Source of the DNA: Planctomycetota bacterium | GTDB taxonomy: Bacteria; Planctomycetota; Phycisphaerae; Sedimentisphaerales; Anaerohalosphaeraceae | NCBI GenBank assembly: GCA_016873215.1 | Contig: VGXU01000009.1 | Span: 1-62,822 of the forward strand | Reading direction: 5' to 3' | DNA length: 62,822 nucleotides | Shown here: one piece after another, positions 52,233 to 60,091 of the stretch | How positions within the stretch are numbered: position 1 is the stretch's first letter | How the letters are laid out: each line of letters opens with the position of its first letter | Notes under the pieces: model-generated | What the model was told of the DNA's origin: nothing | Seen by the model: the letters and a program-made list of their open reading frames with translations, nothing else | Databases searched by the model: none | Made by a program: the position numbers and the translations under genes

Positions 52233-53564
52233 CTACCTGTTCACCTTATTCTTAAGCGATTGATAACCATAGTGTGCTATAAGATTGTCAAGTATGACCA
52301 TGGCAGTGTAATTTTCCGCAATCGGCCAGATTCGGGCAACAATGGTTGGGTCGCGTCTGGTAATGGCCGCCAGGTTTTTATTCTCAAGAGTATATTTATC
52401 AATGGTGTGCTGAGCTTTATCAATCGTTGGGGTCGGTTTGACTGCTAGCCTTATAATGATAGGCTGACCTGTTGAAAGTCCCCCTGTGATTCCACCAGCA
52501 TTATTTGAATCAAACACAACTTTTCCATTTTCGGCATGTATCTGGTCGTTACACTCATATCCCGTCATATCTTTAACAGCAAAACCAGCACCAACTTCGA
52601 CACCTTTAACTGCACCAATACCGAGCATTCGGCCCAATTCAGCATCAAGCTTACAAAAAACAGGCTCACCAAGACCCGCAGGAACGCCCGTAGCTACCAC
52701 TTCAACAACTCCACCGGCTGAGTCTCCTGTTGACGATATCTTATTGCACGCATCTGTCATTGCCTGTGCAGCATCGATATCGGGACAATTAACAATATGG
52801 TGTACTCCGTACTTTTCTTTAATGTCATCTGGATCGACTCTTGGTGTCTTGTCACGTATAGTATCTATTTCATCTTCGATCTCTGCGAAAACCCTGACTT
52901 TCTCGAGAAGCCGCATATCCATCGTAACACGACCTTTGACATAAATCTCCTGATAGAAAGGATCTAAATCATGACGCATCCGTTTATAAGTATTGGTATA
53001 TTCCAAAGCTTTTACATGATCCACATCCGGACATTTCACTGAAGCAAGCTCCTTGACATAAGAGAACACTTCGATACCGCATTTTTTCAGTATCTTCTTG
53101 GCGATGTATCCAGCCGCAACAATTGTTGATGTATATCTGCCACTAAAGATACCTGCGCCAATAGCATCATCGTCAGGGCCGTATTTCATAAACGATGCAT
53201 ACGAAGCATGACCTGGCCGGGGTGTACGATTAGTATCCTGATATTGTTTGATGTGAATAAAGTGTCGGTCCAGATTTGGGATCAGGATCGTAAGTGGTGT
53301 ACCGTTGGTATGGTTCTTGTTTCCAGCGTTTTCGACTGTATCGGCTGAATTTAAACCCGTATAAATAATTGGAAGATCAGGTTCTTTCCGCGGACTCGAT
53401 AACTCATCAGTTCCTGGTTTTCTAAGAAGCAAATCCCCGTAGATTTCCTGCTCGGTTAGTAACATCCCTGGCGGGAGACCTTGCACTATAGCAGTTAGGC
53501 CATCCTGGTACGAACCGCCAGCAACCGTAACCTGAAAATTTCTGCCTATATGACATCCGAACAT
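52233..53564 (-). CDS. aroC: Chorismate synthase-like protein, divergent
   Basis: 443 residues. The family frame is visible: LPPGMLLTEQEI, TGLNSADTVE, TPRPGHASYASFMKYGPDD (active-site His region), then SGRYTSTIVAAGYIAKKIL instead of the usual GGGRSSARET. Later parts GVPAGLGEPVF and GAVKGVEVGAGF are standard, as is NNAGGITGG. The N-terminal catalytic His of the ESHG motif appears to be replaced (GGSYQDG). Normal function is making chorismate from EPSP with reduced FMN. With these changes the activity is uncertain, though clostridial AroC proteins also depart from the proteobacterial pattern. AGGAG precedes the ATG. Confidence 0.75.
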   Translation of the reverse strand: MFGCHIGRNFQVTVAGGSYQDGLTAIVQGLPPGMLLTEQEIYGDLLLRKPGTDELSSPRKEPDLPIIYTGLNSADTVENAGNKNHTNGTPLTILIPNLDRHFIHIKQYQDTNRTPRPGHASYASFMKYGPDDDAIGAGIFSGRYTSTIVAAGYIAKKILKKCGIEVFSYVKELASVKCPDVDHVKALEYTNTYKRMRHDLDPFYQEIYVKGRVTMDMRLLEKVRVFAEIEDEIDTIRDKTPRVDPDDIKEKYGVHHIVNCPDIDAAQAMTDACNKISSTGDSAGGVVEVVATGVPAGLGEPVFCKLDAELGRMLGIGAVKGVEVGAGFAVKDMTGYECNDQIHAENGKVVFDSNNAGGITGGLSTGQPIIIRLAVKPTPTIDKAQHTIDKYTLENKNLAAITRRDPTIVARIWPIAENYTAMVILDNLIAHYGYQSLKNKVNR

Positions 53565-53592
53565 ACAGATATCTCCTGTATAATTTCACTTT

Positions 53593-53961
53593 TTAATTTG
53601 ACTGAATCTCTTTCGTTGTATTACTACTTATAGAAAACACAATCACACATTTATCTAATGCAGGATGGATACTTATACACGACTCTGTTATACGTTTGTG
53701 GGAAACCTTGTCCAACGCAGATTCAAGAATAAGTTTTGAGCCGTCATAACTGTCCTTATAAAACCTCTCCAGCCGGTCTCGTGATAATGCATCCTGAATA
53801 TATGCTGTTTCTGCTGGAGGGAAAGCCCTGTGCAAAGTTACAATAATACAGTCAGAATGAATATCCACTCTTATCGATTCCGGGTTCATTGACATATAGC
53901 TGGACAAGAAGCTTTTTGTTACGTCAGCAACTTGTTGTTGCAACTTTTTTTCATTATCCAT
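53593..53961 (-). CDS. DUF2294-like protein, divergent copy
   Basis: 122 residues with the same general plan as the gene at 54300-54677: QQQVADVTKSFLSSYMSMNPESIRV, then DCIIVTLHRAFPPAE and LDKCVIVFSIS at the end, the pattern ...HxDIS...G...VIVFTL. It differs enough to be a separate paralogue. Ribosome site GGGAAA. It ends 29 bases before the chorismate synthase ATG. Function of DUF2294 is unknown. Confidence 0.7.
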   Translation of the reverse strand: MDNEKKLQQQVADVTKSFLSSYMSMNPESIRVDIHSDCIIVTLHRAFPPAETAYIQDALSRDRLERFYKDSYDGSKLILESALDKVSHKRITESCISIHPALDKCVIVFSISSNTTKEIQSN

Positions 53962-54030
53962 TGCAATTTCCCATACAAAATCCTGTAATGCTTCAGGGCG
54001 TTATTGCAGACTTCTGATGCCAATAAAAAA

Positions 54031-54063
54031 GGCCAGTGAGTTTTAAATACAAACTCACTGGCC
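54031..54063 (-). terminator. Strong rho-independent terminator
   Basis: Perfect 13-base stem GGCCAGTGAGTTT / AAACTCACTGGCC with a short loop. On the minus strand it runs into a T tract (TTTTTTATT). The stem is long enough to work in both directions. Confidence 0.85.
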
Positions 54064-54130
54064 CGTATTTTGTTCAGCCACCTGCAAAAAACGCAGATCA
54101 CCGTCAACTTACATGCCATAATTTTGAGGC

Positions 54131-54173
54131 AAAAAAACCGGCGGAAGCACTAATTCATTGCTTACTACCGGCC
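54131..54173 (-). terminator. Second hairpin with T tract (terminator or attenuator)
   Basis: Minus-strand stem built from CCGG and AAGCA / TGCTT and CCGG with small internal loops, followed by seven T. It lies about 70 bases before the terminator at 54031, on the same strand. A further hairpin, GGCAA/TTGCC, sits near 54186-54200. The region between 53962 and 54299 has no supported gene. Confidence 0.65.
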
Positions 54174-54299
54174 TATTATCGAACAGGCAACCTCGATTGC
54201 CCCTTCTAAATCCGCCTCTTACTTTTACTTCAGGGCATTATAAGCAAACAGCCCAAAAAGACAAGTATTTTTTAAAATTTTTCTAATCCCCCTTTTTTT

Positions 54300-54677
54300 T
54301 CACTCGATTTGAGGAACGCTTTCAAGAGTGAATATAATTACCCTCTCACCAGTAATGGTACTAATATCCGTATGCAGACTTACCACCTTTTCCCCCAAAA
54401 CATCCATAATTATTTTATCCAGCAGTATTTTTGCCTTTTCCAGAAGTTCTATCCGAACTTGCTTTATTAAAGCTCTGCCCTTAAAGTTATCGTCGCTTTT
54501 GGCAAGCTGTTTTTCCGCAGGAGTCAATACGCCTCGAAGCCGCACAAGTACCATATCCCCAATGATATAGGTTTTTGTCTCATCAGGCCCGCGACCCATA
54601 TATTCCTTTTCGAACTTGATGATAGCTTCACTGATCTCAGCTTCTATCTGGCCTTTTGTTTTATTAGTTTTAGGCAT
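54300..54677 (-). CDS. DUF2294 protein
   Basis: 125 residues from the ATG at 54677. Key parts are KGQIEAEISEAIIKFEKEYMGRGP, then VLVRLRGVLTPAEKQLAK, LIKQVRIELLEKAK, and HTDISTITGERVIIFTLE, which match my memory of DUF2294 throughout. The family is cytoplasmic and of unknown function, found in Firmicutes and other anaerobes. The start is uncertain: the ribosome site near 54677 is poor and an in-frame ATG lies 39 bases upstream. Its paralogue follows after the double-hairpin region. Confidence 0.8.
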   Translation of the reverse strand: MPKTNKTKGQIEAEISEAIIKFEKEYMGRGPDETKTYIIGDMVLVRLRGVLTPAEKQLAKSDDNFKGRALIKQVRIELLEKAKILLDKIIMDVLGEKVVSLHTDISTITGERVIIFTLESVPQIE

Positions 54678-54747
54678 ATCTCTTATATACAAGCAATTAT
54701 CAACATTTTTCTGCAACAGCCTCAGGCTATCATAGTCAAAACGCTTT

Positions 54748-55539
54748 TTATGTCAAGGGCGATAGCAAAGAGTGAAATAAAAAGCCTTGATTTACGGAAA
54801 TTGCATCTTCATATGGACCAAATAAATCGAGGCGGTTCTCAATAAAATCTTCAAGCCGATTTTCAGCATCTTTGTGAGTGACGGGATAGAAGAAGTTATC
54901 GGTAGTACCCGGATTATTAGCAAAATTTTTGTTGATATAAACCTTTGCTTCCTCAATGAACTTATTTGTCTTTGGATATGAAATTTGCGGTATTTTTACA
55001 TCCTTTTTTAGCTTCTGGCGATTTTCCTTGTCAAAACTCCATTTGCCCCCTTTGGGTTTTCCGTTGTCCAGTAATATATCAAGCTTTTTTCTTTGGGAAA
55101 TATAGAAGCTGTTCATTGAGTAATGCTCTTTGTCACAAAAGAAATCTCTAAGATAAGTATCTTGGCATATGAATAATGGATTGCTTAAAAACTCAAATTC
55201 TATTGAAGCCTTTTTAAAAATTTTTTCCAGGCTTGCTTTTAAGTCATGATCAACAGGGTCATATAACAAGACCTGATTGAGATTATTGTTTTTAAGCCAT
55301 CCCCCGAGACCAGCTGATTGTGAGAGTGATTTACTATTCAAGTAAGAAACTCTGTGCTTTTTCTTTTCCAATAATTGCTGATAATATTTCAGGCTAGCTC
55401 GGTGAAAAACGAGCTTCATTTTGTGAAAATTAAAATCAGAAAAAAAGTGGCTGTGCTCAGCCAGAATGATGTGCTCAGAGGCATTGGGAGTCAGTGATTT
55501 GACCAACTGATTTGGTAATACTATAAAAGCTTTCGCCAT
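54748..55539 (-). pseudogene. Photolyase-related protein (DPRP, PF04244-like), truncated
   Basis: 263 residues. The N-terminal part has IVLPNQLVKSLTP, LAEHSHFF, KLVFHRASLKYY, LLYDPVD and FYISQRKKLDIL, characters of deoxyribodipyrimidine-photolyase-related proteins, with HKDAENRLEDFIENRLDLFGPYEDAIS at the point where the FAD-binding half begins. Full-length members are about 500 residues. Here the frame stops after FLFHSLLSPLT, and the next gene starts within 75 bases, so the C-terminal half with most flavin contacts is absent. It is probably a remnant, though a shorter variant cannot be excluded. Confidence 0.75.
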
Positions 55540-55923
55540 TTCTGGCCCCCCTTATTTAGTATTTCAGTCAAGCATAGCCTTAGAAACTAGCTTTATAGCT
55601 TTATTGTAAGCGATTTGAAACTAGAATCAAGAACTAAAGAACAGGAGCTAATTTTTGAGAAATATCCATACAACCAAGCTACAACCCAGAGACCAAATAG
55701 CGTGTGAAATTACAAATACCGCAAATACATAAGATTTTTAATATCAAAGACTTAAAAAAAACTCAAAATAAGACGAACGTTTTTAATATCCGTTAGCCTT
55801 ATGAATAGCAAGTTGCCGTTCAAAAGGCACATATTTTTCCAAATACTGTCATATTTTGGCAGTTTTATTCTCAAAAAGGCGAAATAGTTCAAATCTTATA
55901 AAGCCTCGAATAAATAAAAAAAG
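55540..55923. other. AT-rich intergenic stretch
   Basis: About 380 bases upstream of the photolyase-related gene with no supported gene, RNA or repeat. Likely holds the promoter of the minus-strand gene. Confidence 0.5.
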
Positions 55924-56031
55924 ATGGATTATGAAAATGATTTTCAAACAACCGTCTTAATGAAATTAGATGAATTGATGCAAATTGCAAAAGCGATAGA
56001 AAATTCTTCTCGACCTTTGCCTCAGGCATAA
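55924..56031 (+). CDS. Possible 35-residue small protein
   Basis: ATG to TAA encoding MDYENDFQTTVLMKLDEL and ending ENSSRPLPQA. It looks like one amphipathic helix. A perfect terminator hairpin follows 15 bases later, supporting a short transcript on this strand. The ribosome site is weak and no homologue is known to me, so it may be chance. Confidence 0.3.
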   Translation: MDYENDFQTTVLMKLDELMQIAKAIENSSRPLPQA

Positions 56032-56045
56032 TTCACGAAATAAAA

Positions 56046-56080
56046 AAACATGCGGTCTCGGTTGGTAAAACCGCATGTTT
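56046..56080. terminator. Bidirectional terminator at the edge of the second accessory block
   Basis: Perfect stem AAACATGCGGT / ACCGCATGTTT with a 13-base loop, A tract on one side and T-rich on the other. It ends the minus-strand cassette 2 block and could also end the small plus-strand frame. Confidence 0.85.
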
Positions 56081-56084
56081 ATCT

Positions 56085-56390
56085 TTATGAACAGGACTTC
56101 TCGGGCAGCTTCGCCTTATTCGGGGCAAAAATAGTGGTCTTGAGTTTGGATTTTTCCAATATCGTCGCATTGAATATGCTCCAGTCGCCGTAATAAACAC
56201 CGTCGTAATAGACCATATCCTCGTGAACGTATAGTTCATCGCAATTTCCATTGGACTTACCAAGCTTGATGTCCCATCCGTAGGTAGTATGTGAAAATAG
56301 GTATGGGCCAAAGACCGGACCATCGCTTCCCCAATCGTCCATGTCTTGCCCAGGATCGGTTCTGCCGTGAAACAGTCTTATATACACCAT
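56085..56390 (-). CDS. Small conserved hypothetical protein, cassette 2 block
   Basis: 101 residues, start supported by GGAGA eight bases upstream. It has many aromatic and acidic residues (MDDWGSDGPVFGPY, YVHEDMVYYDGVYYGDWSIF), like small proteins common beside plasmid ArdC/DUF2958 genes. One terminal Cys pair only. It is the last gene of the minus-strand block before the terminator at 56046. Function unknown. Confidence 0.65.
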   Translation of the reverse strand: MVYIRLFHGRTDPGQDMDDWGSDGPVFGPYLFSHTTYGWDIKLGKSNGNCDELYVHEDMVYYDGVYYGDWSIFNATILEKSKLKTTIFAPNKAKLPEKSCS

Positions 56391-56414
56391 TTTTAATTCT
56401 CCGATACTTTTGGG

Positions 56415-56618
56415 TTATTGATGTGAAGGGAAGAGGATAATACGTTTTTCATGCGGCTCTATTGCCAGACACAGTTGAGGATTGTCAAACACAGGCAAAA
56501 ACTCATTACCTTCCTCATCCGACGACAGCCAGACCTGGAAATCATCGGAAATCTCATTTCCAAATTCCTTCAATAGCTTTTTTAACGACGCAACTGTCAT
56601 AATGTTCTGTTTAGCCAT
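56415..56618 (-). CDS. Small hypothetical protein, cassette 2 block
   Basis: 67 residues. Very good ribosome site (GGAGGTGAT). Parts are ASLKKLLKEFGNEISDDFQVWL and CLAIEPHEKRIILFPS. It is similar in style to short beta-hairpin proteins of plasmids. It follows the 219-residue zinc-ribbon gene by 16 bases. No family known. Confidence 0.65.
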   Translation of the reverse strand: MAKQNIMTVASLKKLLKEFGNEISDDFQVWLSSDEEGNEFLPVFDNPQLCLAIEPHEKRIILFPSHQ

Positions 56619-56634
56619 ACATTATCACCTCCAA

Positions 56635-57294
56635 TCAACCAACGGGTTCTAAAACTTTAATTCTTTTGGGAACAAAGATTTCTTCTTCAACGATTCGGTA
56701 GCTTCGGCAGGTGTCAATGAAAGTCTCAACAATACTATCGCAGAGTCGGTCAAGTTCCTGTACCAGTTCAACCCTTTCCTTCAACTCAAACAGTCCCCAG
56801 TTATGGAAATCCTCGCCCATATCTACATCTTTACCCGGCCATGTGAAAACCTGCATATGAGTCTGCTTGAAATTGACTCTTTCTTTGGCATCACATCTTC
56901 CGCAAGCACCTTTTTGGCCTTCGGGAACAGCTTGATAATTCTTCTGGCCGCAGTGGGTGCAGTAGCTCTTATAGCCGCTGGGCTTTATGCCGCCTTGATA
57001 CAAGACCACATAACCGCCACTTCTGCCATTGATCCCTGCCTGCCAGAGCCAGTTATGCTTTCTGCCGAATTCTTCCAACAGGACACTGATCTTTTCCTGC
57101 CAAGTGGTAATTCCAAGCATTTCCCAAAATGTGTCACTGTCGATATCTGAAGGTTTATTAATGTTGTACAGCTTGATATTGTTGGCGTAGCTGGTTGAGC
57201 GGTTCCAGCTATTCATCGAATTGTATCGAAAGTGCTTTTTTAGAAACGCGATCATTTCGCCGCGTTTTTTGACATTTACTTCTTTGTAAAACAT
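56635..57294 (-). CDS. Hypothetical protein with central zinc ribbon
   Basis: 219 residues from the ATG at 57294 (GAGGTGATAATT upstream), not the GTG nine bases earlier. A helical N-terminus (MIAFLKKHFRYNSM), then a NWLWQAGINGRSGGYVVLYQGG segment, then zinc ribbon CTHCGQKNYQ...CGRCDAKE near 136-160, and a C-terminal helical half. It may bind nucleic acid or protein. Same transcript as its neighbours. Function unknown. Confidence 0.7.
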   Translation of the reverse strand: MFYKEVNVKKRGEMIAFLKKHFRYNSMNSWNRSTSYANNIKLYNINKPSDIDSDTFWEMLGITTWQEKISVLLEEFGRKHNWLWQAGINGRSGGYVVLYQGGIKPSGYKSYCTHCGQKNYQAVPEGQKGACGRCDAKERVNFKQTHMQVFTWPGKDVDMGEDFHNWGLFELKERVELVQELDRLCDSIVETFIDTCRSYRIVEEEIFVPKRIKVLEPVG

Positions 57295-57312
57295 AATTAT
57301 CACCTCATCAAT

Positions 57313-57585
57313 TTAATCCATTATTAACGCACCTTTTTTCATTGCCTCACCTATGTTGGTATAGGCACCATCAAGTATCTGGCTTTCGGTCAATTCCTGT
57401 TCACTGTCATCAATGAGATTTAGCACAAAAAAGCTGTTATCGTCAGGGTAATATTTGATATGCTTTGAGCTTCTCAGGCCACCATTGAGCAGGATGAAAC
57501 AATCCAGACCATTATCTGCCTTTGCCAGTTCTTTGAGTTGTTCTATCGTTTTTATTCGTTTATCTTTTATTTCTTGTTTTGTCAT
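57313..57585 (-). CDS. Small conserved hypothetical protein downstream of E1
   Basis: 90 residues. GAGGTG upstream. FILLNGGLRSSKHIKYYPD and LIDDSEQELTESQIL, NIGEAMKKGALI at the end form a pattern I associate with short proteins in the same kind of ThiF/JAB gene neighbourhoods of bacterial mobile elements. It follows the E1-like gene after the terminator at 57609, so expression may be read-through or separate. No biochemical role known. Confidence 0.65.
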   Translation of the reverse strand: MTKQEIKDKRIKTIEQLKELAKADNGLDCFILLNGGLRSSKHIKYYPDDNSFFVLNLIDDSEQELTESQILDGAYTNIGEAMKKGALIMD

Positions 57586-57608
57586 ATTTACACCTCACTA
57601 AAAAAGAG

Positions 57609-57642
57609 GCTTAGCGACAACGATAATAGGTCATCGCTAAGC
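57609..57642 (-). terminator. Terminator after the E1-like gene of cassette 2
   Basis: Stem GCTTAGCGA / TCGCTAAGC with a 16-base loop; on the minus strand it is followed by CTCTTTTTTA. It separates the core conjugation genes from the downstream small genes. Confidence 0.8.
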
Positions 57643-57648
57643 ACAGGG

Positions 57649-58302
57649 TTAACATTGTCCGACATTCATTTCACAAGCCAGCAGGTTGACCTGGATATCA
57701 GCATCGACGGGCAAGCTCCGCAGGTGCTTGGTAAACTGAGCCAGCATCAAGCCTGCCGCGATATTGGCACAGTAGATCGTACTTTTAGCGGTACAAGGGC
57801 CGGCCTGAGCCTGTTCCTGAGCAAATAAGGTCTGCGGATAATAGGTTCTGCTTTTTGAGTCGCAGGCGGTAATAATCCGCAATACCTCGGCACTCATCCT
57901 TCCATCGCAGAAGAAATCGGCCTTGTCTTTGACGGCATCCCAGATATGTTTTCTGGCGGTAATAGAATCGACGCAGCAAAAGACACAGTTTCCGATGGGA
58001 GCTGCGCGTTTGAAGCGGTCTAAAACAACTTCAACCGTCACATCAAAGCTCATTTGCCTGCATAATTCGCTGGTGGCATCGACTTTGGGCCTGTTCATAT
58101 CCTTTACAAAGTACCCCTGCGTTGCCAGATTATGGATTTCCACATGGTCAAAATCTATAAGCTGCAGATGCGGAATTCCAATTGCGGTAAGCTGCAATGC
58201 AACCTGTCTGCCGATGGCTCCAACGCCGATAACCGTTGCCTTGCATTCGTTGATCCTTTCATGCGGAACGATATCAGCCTGTCTTGAAAATTGTTCATTC
58301 AT
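57649..58302 (-). CDS. Compact E1-like ThiF-family adenylyltransferase, cassette 2
   Basis: 217 residues. Rossmann loop VIGVGAIGRQ (24-33), then LIDFDHVEIHNLATQGY (48-64), in which the N-L-x-x-Q-G-Y variant replaces the usual N-L-x-R-Q. A CGAP-free middle leads to GPCTAKSTIYCANIAAGLM with candidate catalytic Cys170. This variant is the one I know from short ThiF proteins coded beside JAB and beta-grasp genes in bacterial operons. It would adenylate and thiolate the modifier at 60092. Its ATG shares an A with the JAMM stop (TAATG), so they are coupled. Confidence 0.9.
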   Translation of the reverse strand: MNEQFSRQADIVPHERINECKATVIGVGAIGRQVALQLTAIGIPHLQLIDFDHVEIHNLATQGYFVKDMNRPKVDATSELCRQMSFDVTVEVVLDRFKRAAPIGNCVFCCVDSITARKHIWDAVKDKADFFCDGRMSAEVLRIITACDSKSRTYYPQTLFAQEQAQAGPCTAKSTIYCANIAAGLMLAQFTKHLRSLPVDADIQVNLLACEMNVGQC

Positions 58303-59036
58303 TAGAACACCTCGCTTTCATATTCGTCCCAGAAATTACTTCTTATCGCCAGTTCATCCATGAGGGCCTGCCGTTCCATTGGATCCATCAAGTCAATTTC
58401 AGTAAGCAAATCTTCCGAGGTAATACCCGATGTTTGGGTAAATTCAGGGCCGCCGAAAATATCGACCTTTTCTTTTGGTTTTGCGGATAGCTCTTTGACA
58501 GTAGGTACGAAGACTTCCTTGGTGACATCGGCCTTATATTGCTCTGTCCAGCTTTTAAAGTCAGAACTGTCGAATTGGCAGCCGTAATCGACATAGACGG
58601 GAATCTTCAAATCTCCACCAGGGCCGGCTTTGAAATGAAGCCGGGCATAGCTGCTTCCATCCTGAGCAAGAATAAACATGACCGACCAGTCGCAAGTGCC
58701 GAAAACCCTGTCAAAGGTCTCTTCATCGGTCATACTGGGGTTGGGTGAATCACCCGGATGAGTGTGCAGCCATATTCGTGCAAACTGTTCCGGCTTTCTT
58801 TTTTGTTCAACCTGATTCTCGAAGAAATCTGCAACGGAACTGTCGTCAAACGATACACTGACGACCGTAACCTTCTGTTTGACCAGGACAAAATCCGTTA
58901 CAAATAGCAAATCATTCGGTTTTGTAATTCCAAATCCGCCGACCTCGTTATCCGTCATATCCCGCATAAATACAAGCTTAGCCCACGCTGTCGGACTGAA
59001 CCGAAGGGATGGGCTCTGATTCTTGTTCTTCGCCAT
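58302..59036 (-). CDS. JAB/JAMM metalloprotease, cassette 2
   Basis: 244 residues from the ATG at 59036 (AAGGA eight bases upstream). It starts inside the 3' end of the E2-RING-like gene, with a 59-base overlap. Catalytic positions are Glu31 (NEVGGFG), H91-T-H93-P, S101 and D104 (LHTHPGDSPNPSMTDEETF). The C-terminal region beyond about 150 is an acidic helical extension with LLTEIDLMDPMERQ. It probably removes or matures the ubiquitin-like modifier. Different subfamily from the two JAMM proteins at 21-22 kb. Confidence 0.92.
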   Translation of the reverse strand: MAKNKNQSPSLRFSPTAWAKLVFMRDMTDNEVGGFGITKPNDLLFVTDFVLVKQKVTVVSVSFDDSSVADFFENQVEQKRKPEQFARIWLHTHPGDSPNPSMTDEETFDRVFGTCDWSVMFILAQDGSSYARLHFKAGPGGDLKIPVYVDYGCQFDSSDFKSWTEQYKADVTKEVFVPTVKELSAKPKEKVDIFGGPEFTQTSGITSEDLLTEIDLMDPMERQALMDELAIRSNFWDEYESEVF

Positions 59037-60000
59037 ATTCGTCTTCCTTTCTTTGTTCTTCACAGCTTTGACATAAGCCGTCGGTTAAACAATCTTTACA
59101 AAAGACTTCTTCGCAATCCTTACATTTCGCAGTACATCTATTGCAAACCGGTTGTCCGCAGTTTGGACATTCATAGGCACAGCCGAGACAAACCGTGGTG
59201 TCGCATTTCTGGCAATAGGTGCTGCAATGGTCACAGAAGTCATTTTCACAATACTCACAGTAATAGCTGTCTTCCGAACTCATGGAGCGTCCGCAGTCAT
59301 AACAGCCGCGACCTTCCCAATCATCGATGGCAACATAGGGACTGGAGGGGTTATAGTTTTCAAGAACACCGATAACCATCGTGAAGAAATCGCATAACCT
59401 TCCCTGTTCCAGCGCCTTACTGATAGCGGTATGACCATCACCTTCGCATAGTTTTTCATGGGAGACATGGGGATGGGTCACGTCCTCATCGGTAGCCGCA
59501 GGATTGGGATCCAATGCAATAACACTATAGGGTCTGTCCTGGTACAGTTTATTGAAATCATTTAGATGAAGCTGGATTTCAAACGGTCCAAAGGAAACGT
59601 TTTCAAGGACGATGGATTTGGTCATAACTGAAATTGTTTTTTCAGCTAAATTGAAGTTAAACTTCTCAAATTCCTGCTCCATCGCAAGCAGTTCCGAGAC
59701 AATATCCGACAGAGTTGGAATACAGACTTCATCGCGATTGATAAGCTCCTTGAATCGGCCCAGGTGATAACTGAAATCGTTCATATCCCTGCTGATTTTG
59801 TCTATCGTCTGCTGGGCAGCACAGAACCAGCTTTTCTCGATGGAGGTAAAAAACCGGTGCGAATCTTTGATGGCTTCGGAGCTTCGATAGCCGATATCTT
59901 CAAGCCTCGATTGTATGTCTTTTAGCCTGGCCTTTTTCAACTCCAAAAGAGCCGACAAAATACAGTTGGCCAGCTTGACAAGATTTTTTTGTTTTTTCAT
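58978..60000 (-). CDS. E2-like (UBC) domain fused to a binuclear zinc/RING-like region, cassette 2
   Basis: 340 residues. Residues 1-125 are helical. Residues about 130-232 look like a UBC fold: FGPFEIQLHL, then HPHV (176-179), Cys185 in KLCEGDG, and the ending PYVAIDDWEG (Trp228), equivalent to the E2 active-site His-Pro and Cys. Directly after this come ten CxxC pairs between 233 and 313 (233/236, 248/251, 256/259, 263/266, 271/274, 278/281, 286/289, 293/296, 301/304, 310/313), which fit several treble-clef or RING/B-box-like zinc sites. The tail is acidic. An E2 joined to an E3-like module would be a one-protein ligase. Assignment is from motif layout. Confidence 0.75.
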   Translation of the reverse strand: MKKQKNLVKLANCILSALLELKKARLKDIQSRLEDIGYRSSEAIKDSHRFFTSIEKSWFCAAQQTIDKISRDMNDFSYHLGRFKELINRDEVCIPTLSDIVSELLAMEQEFEKFNFNLAEKTISVMTKSIVLENVSFGPFEIQLHLNDFNKLYQDRPYSVIALDPNPAATDEDVTHPHVSHEKLCEGDGHTAISKALEQGRLCDFFTMVIGVLENYNPSSPYVAIDDWEGRGCYDCGRSMSSEDSYYCEYCENDFCDHCSTYCQKCDTTVCLGCAYECPNCGQPVCNRCTAKCKDCEEVFCKDCLTDGLCQSCEEQRKEDEYGEEQESEPIPSVQSDSVG

Positions 60001-60021
60001 AGATTACCTCTTGCGCAAAAG

Positions 60022-60062
60022 GAAGGCCTCCGTCTATAATCGAATACAGATCAGAGGCCTTC
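60022..60062 (-). terminator. Possible attenuator/terminator between modifier and E2-like gene
   Basis: Inverted repeat GAAGGCCTC (60022-60030) / GAGGCCTTC (60054-60062), 23-base loop, with a short T stretch after it on the minus strand. Could reduce expression of the conjugation enzymes relative to the modifier. Confidence 0.55.
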
Positions 60063-60091
60063 AGTTAATGGTGGTAGTTTTTGCGGTCTGT

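Noticed and set aside
53919-54119. 66-codon minus-strand frame
   Set aside because: Covers a terminator hairpin and the start of the next gene; no ribosome site.
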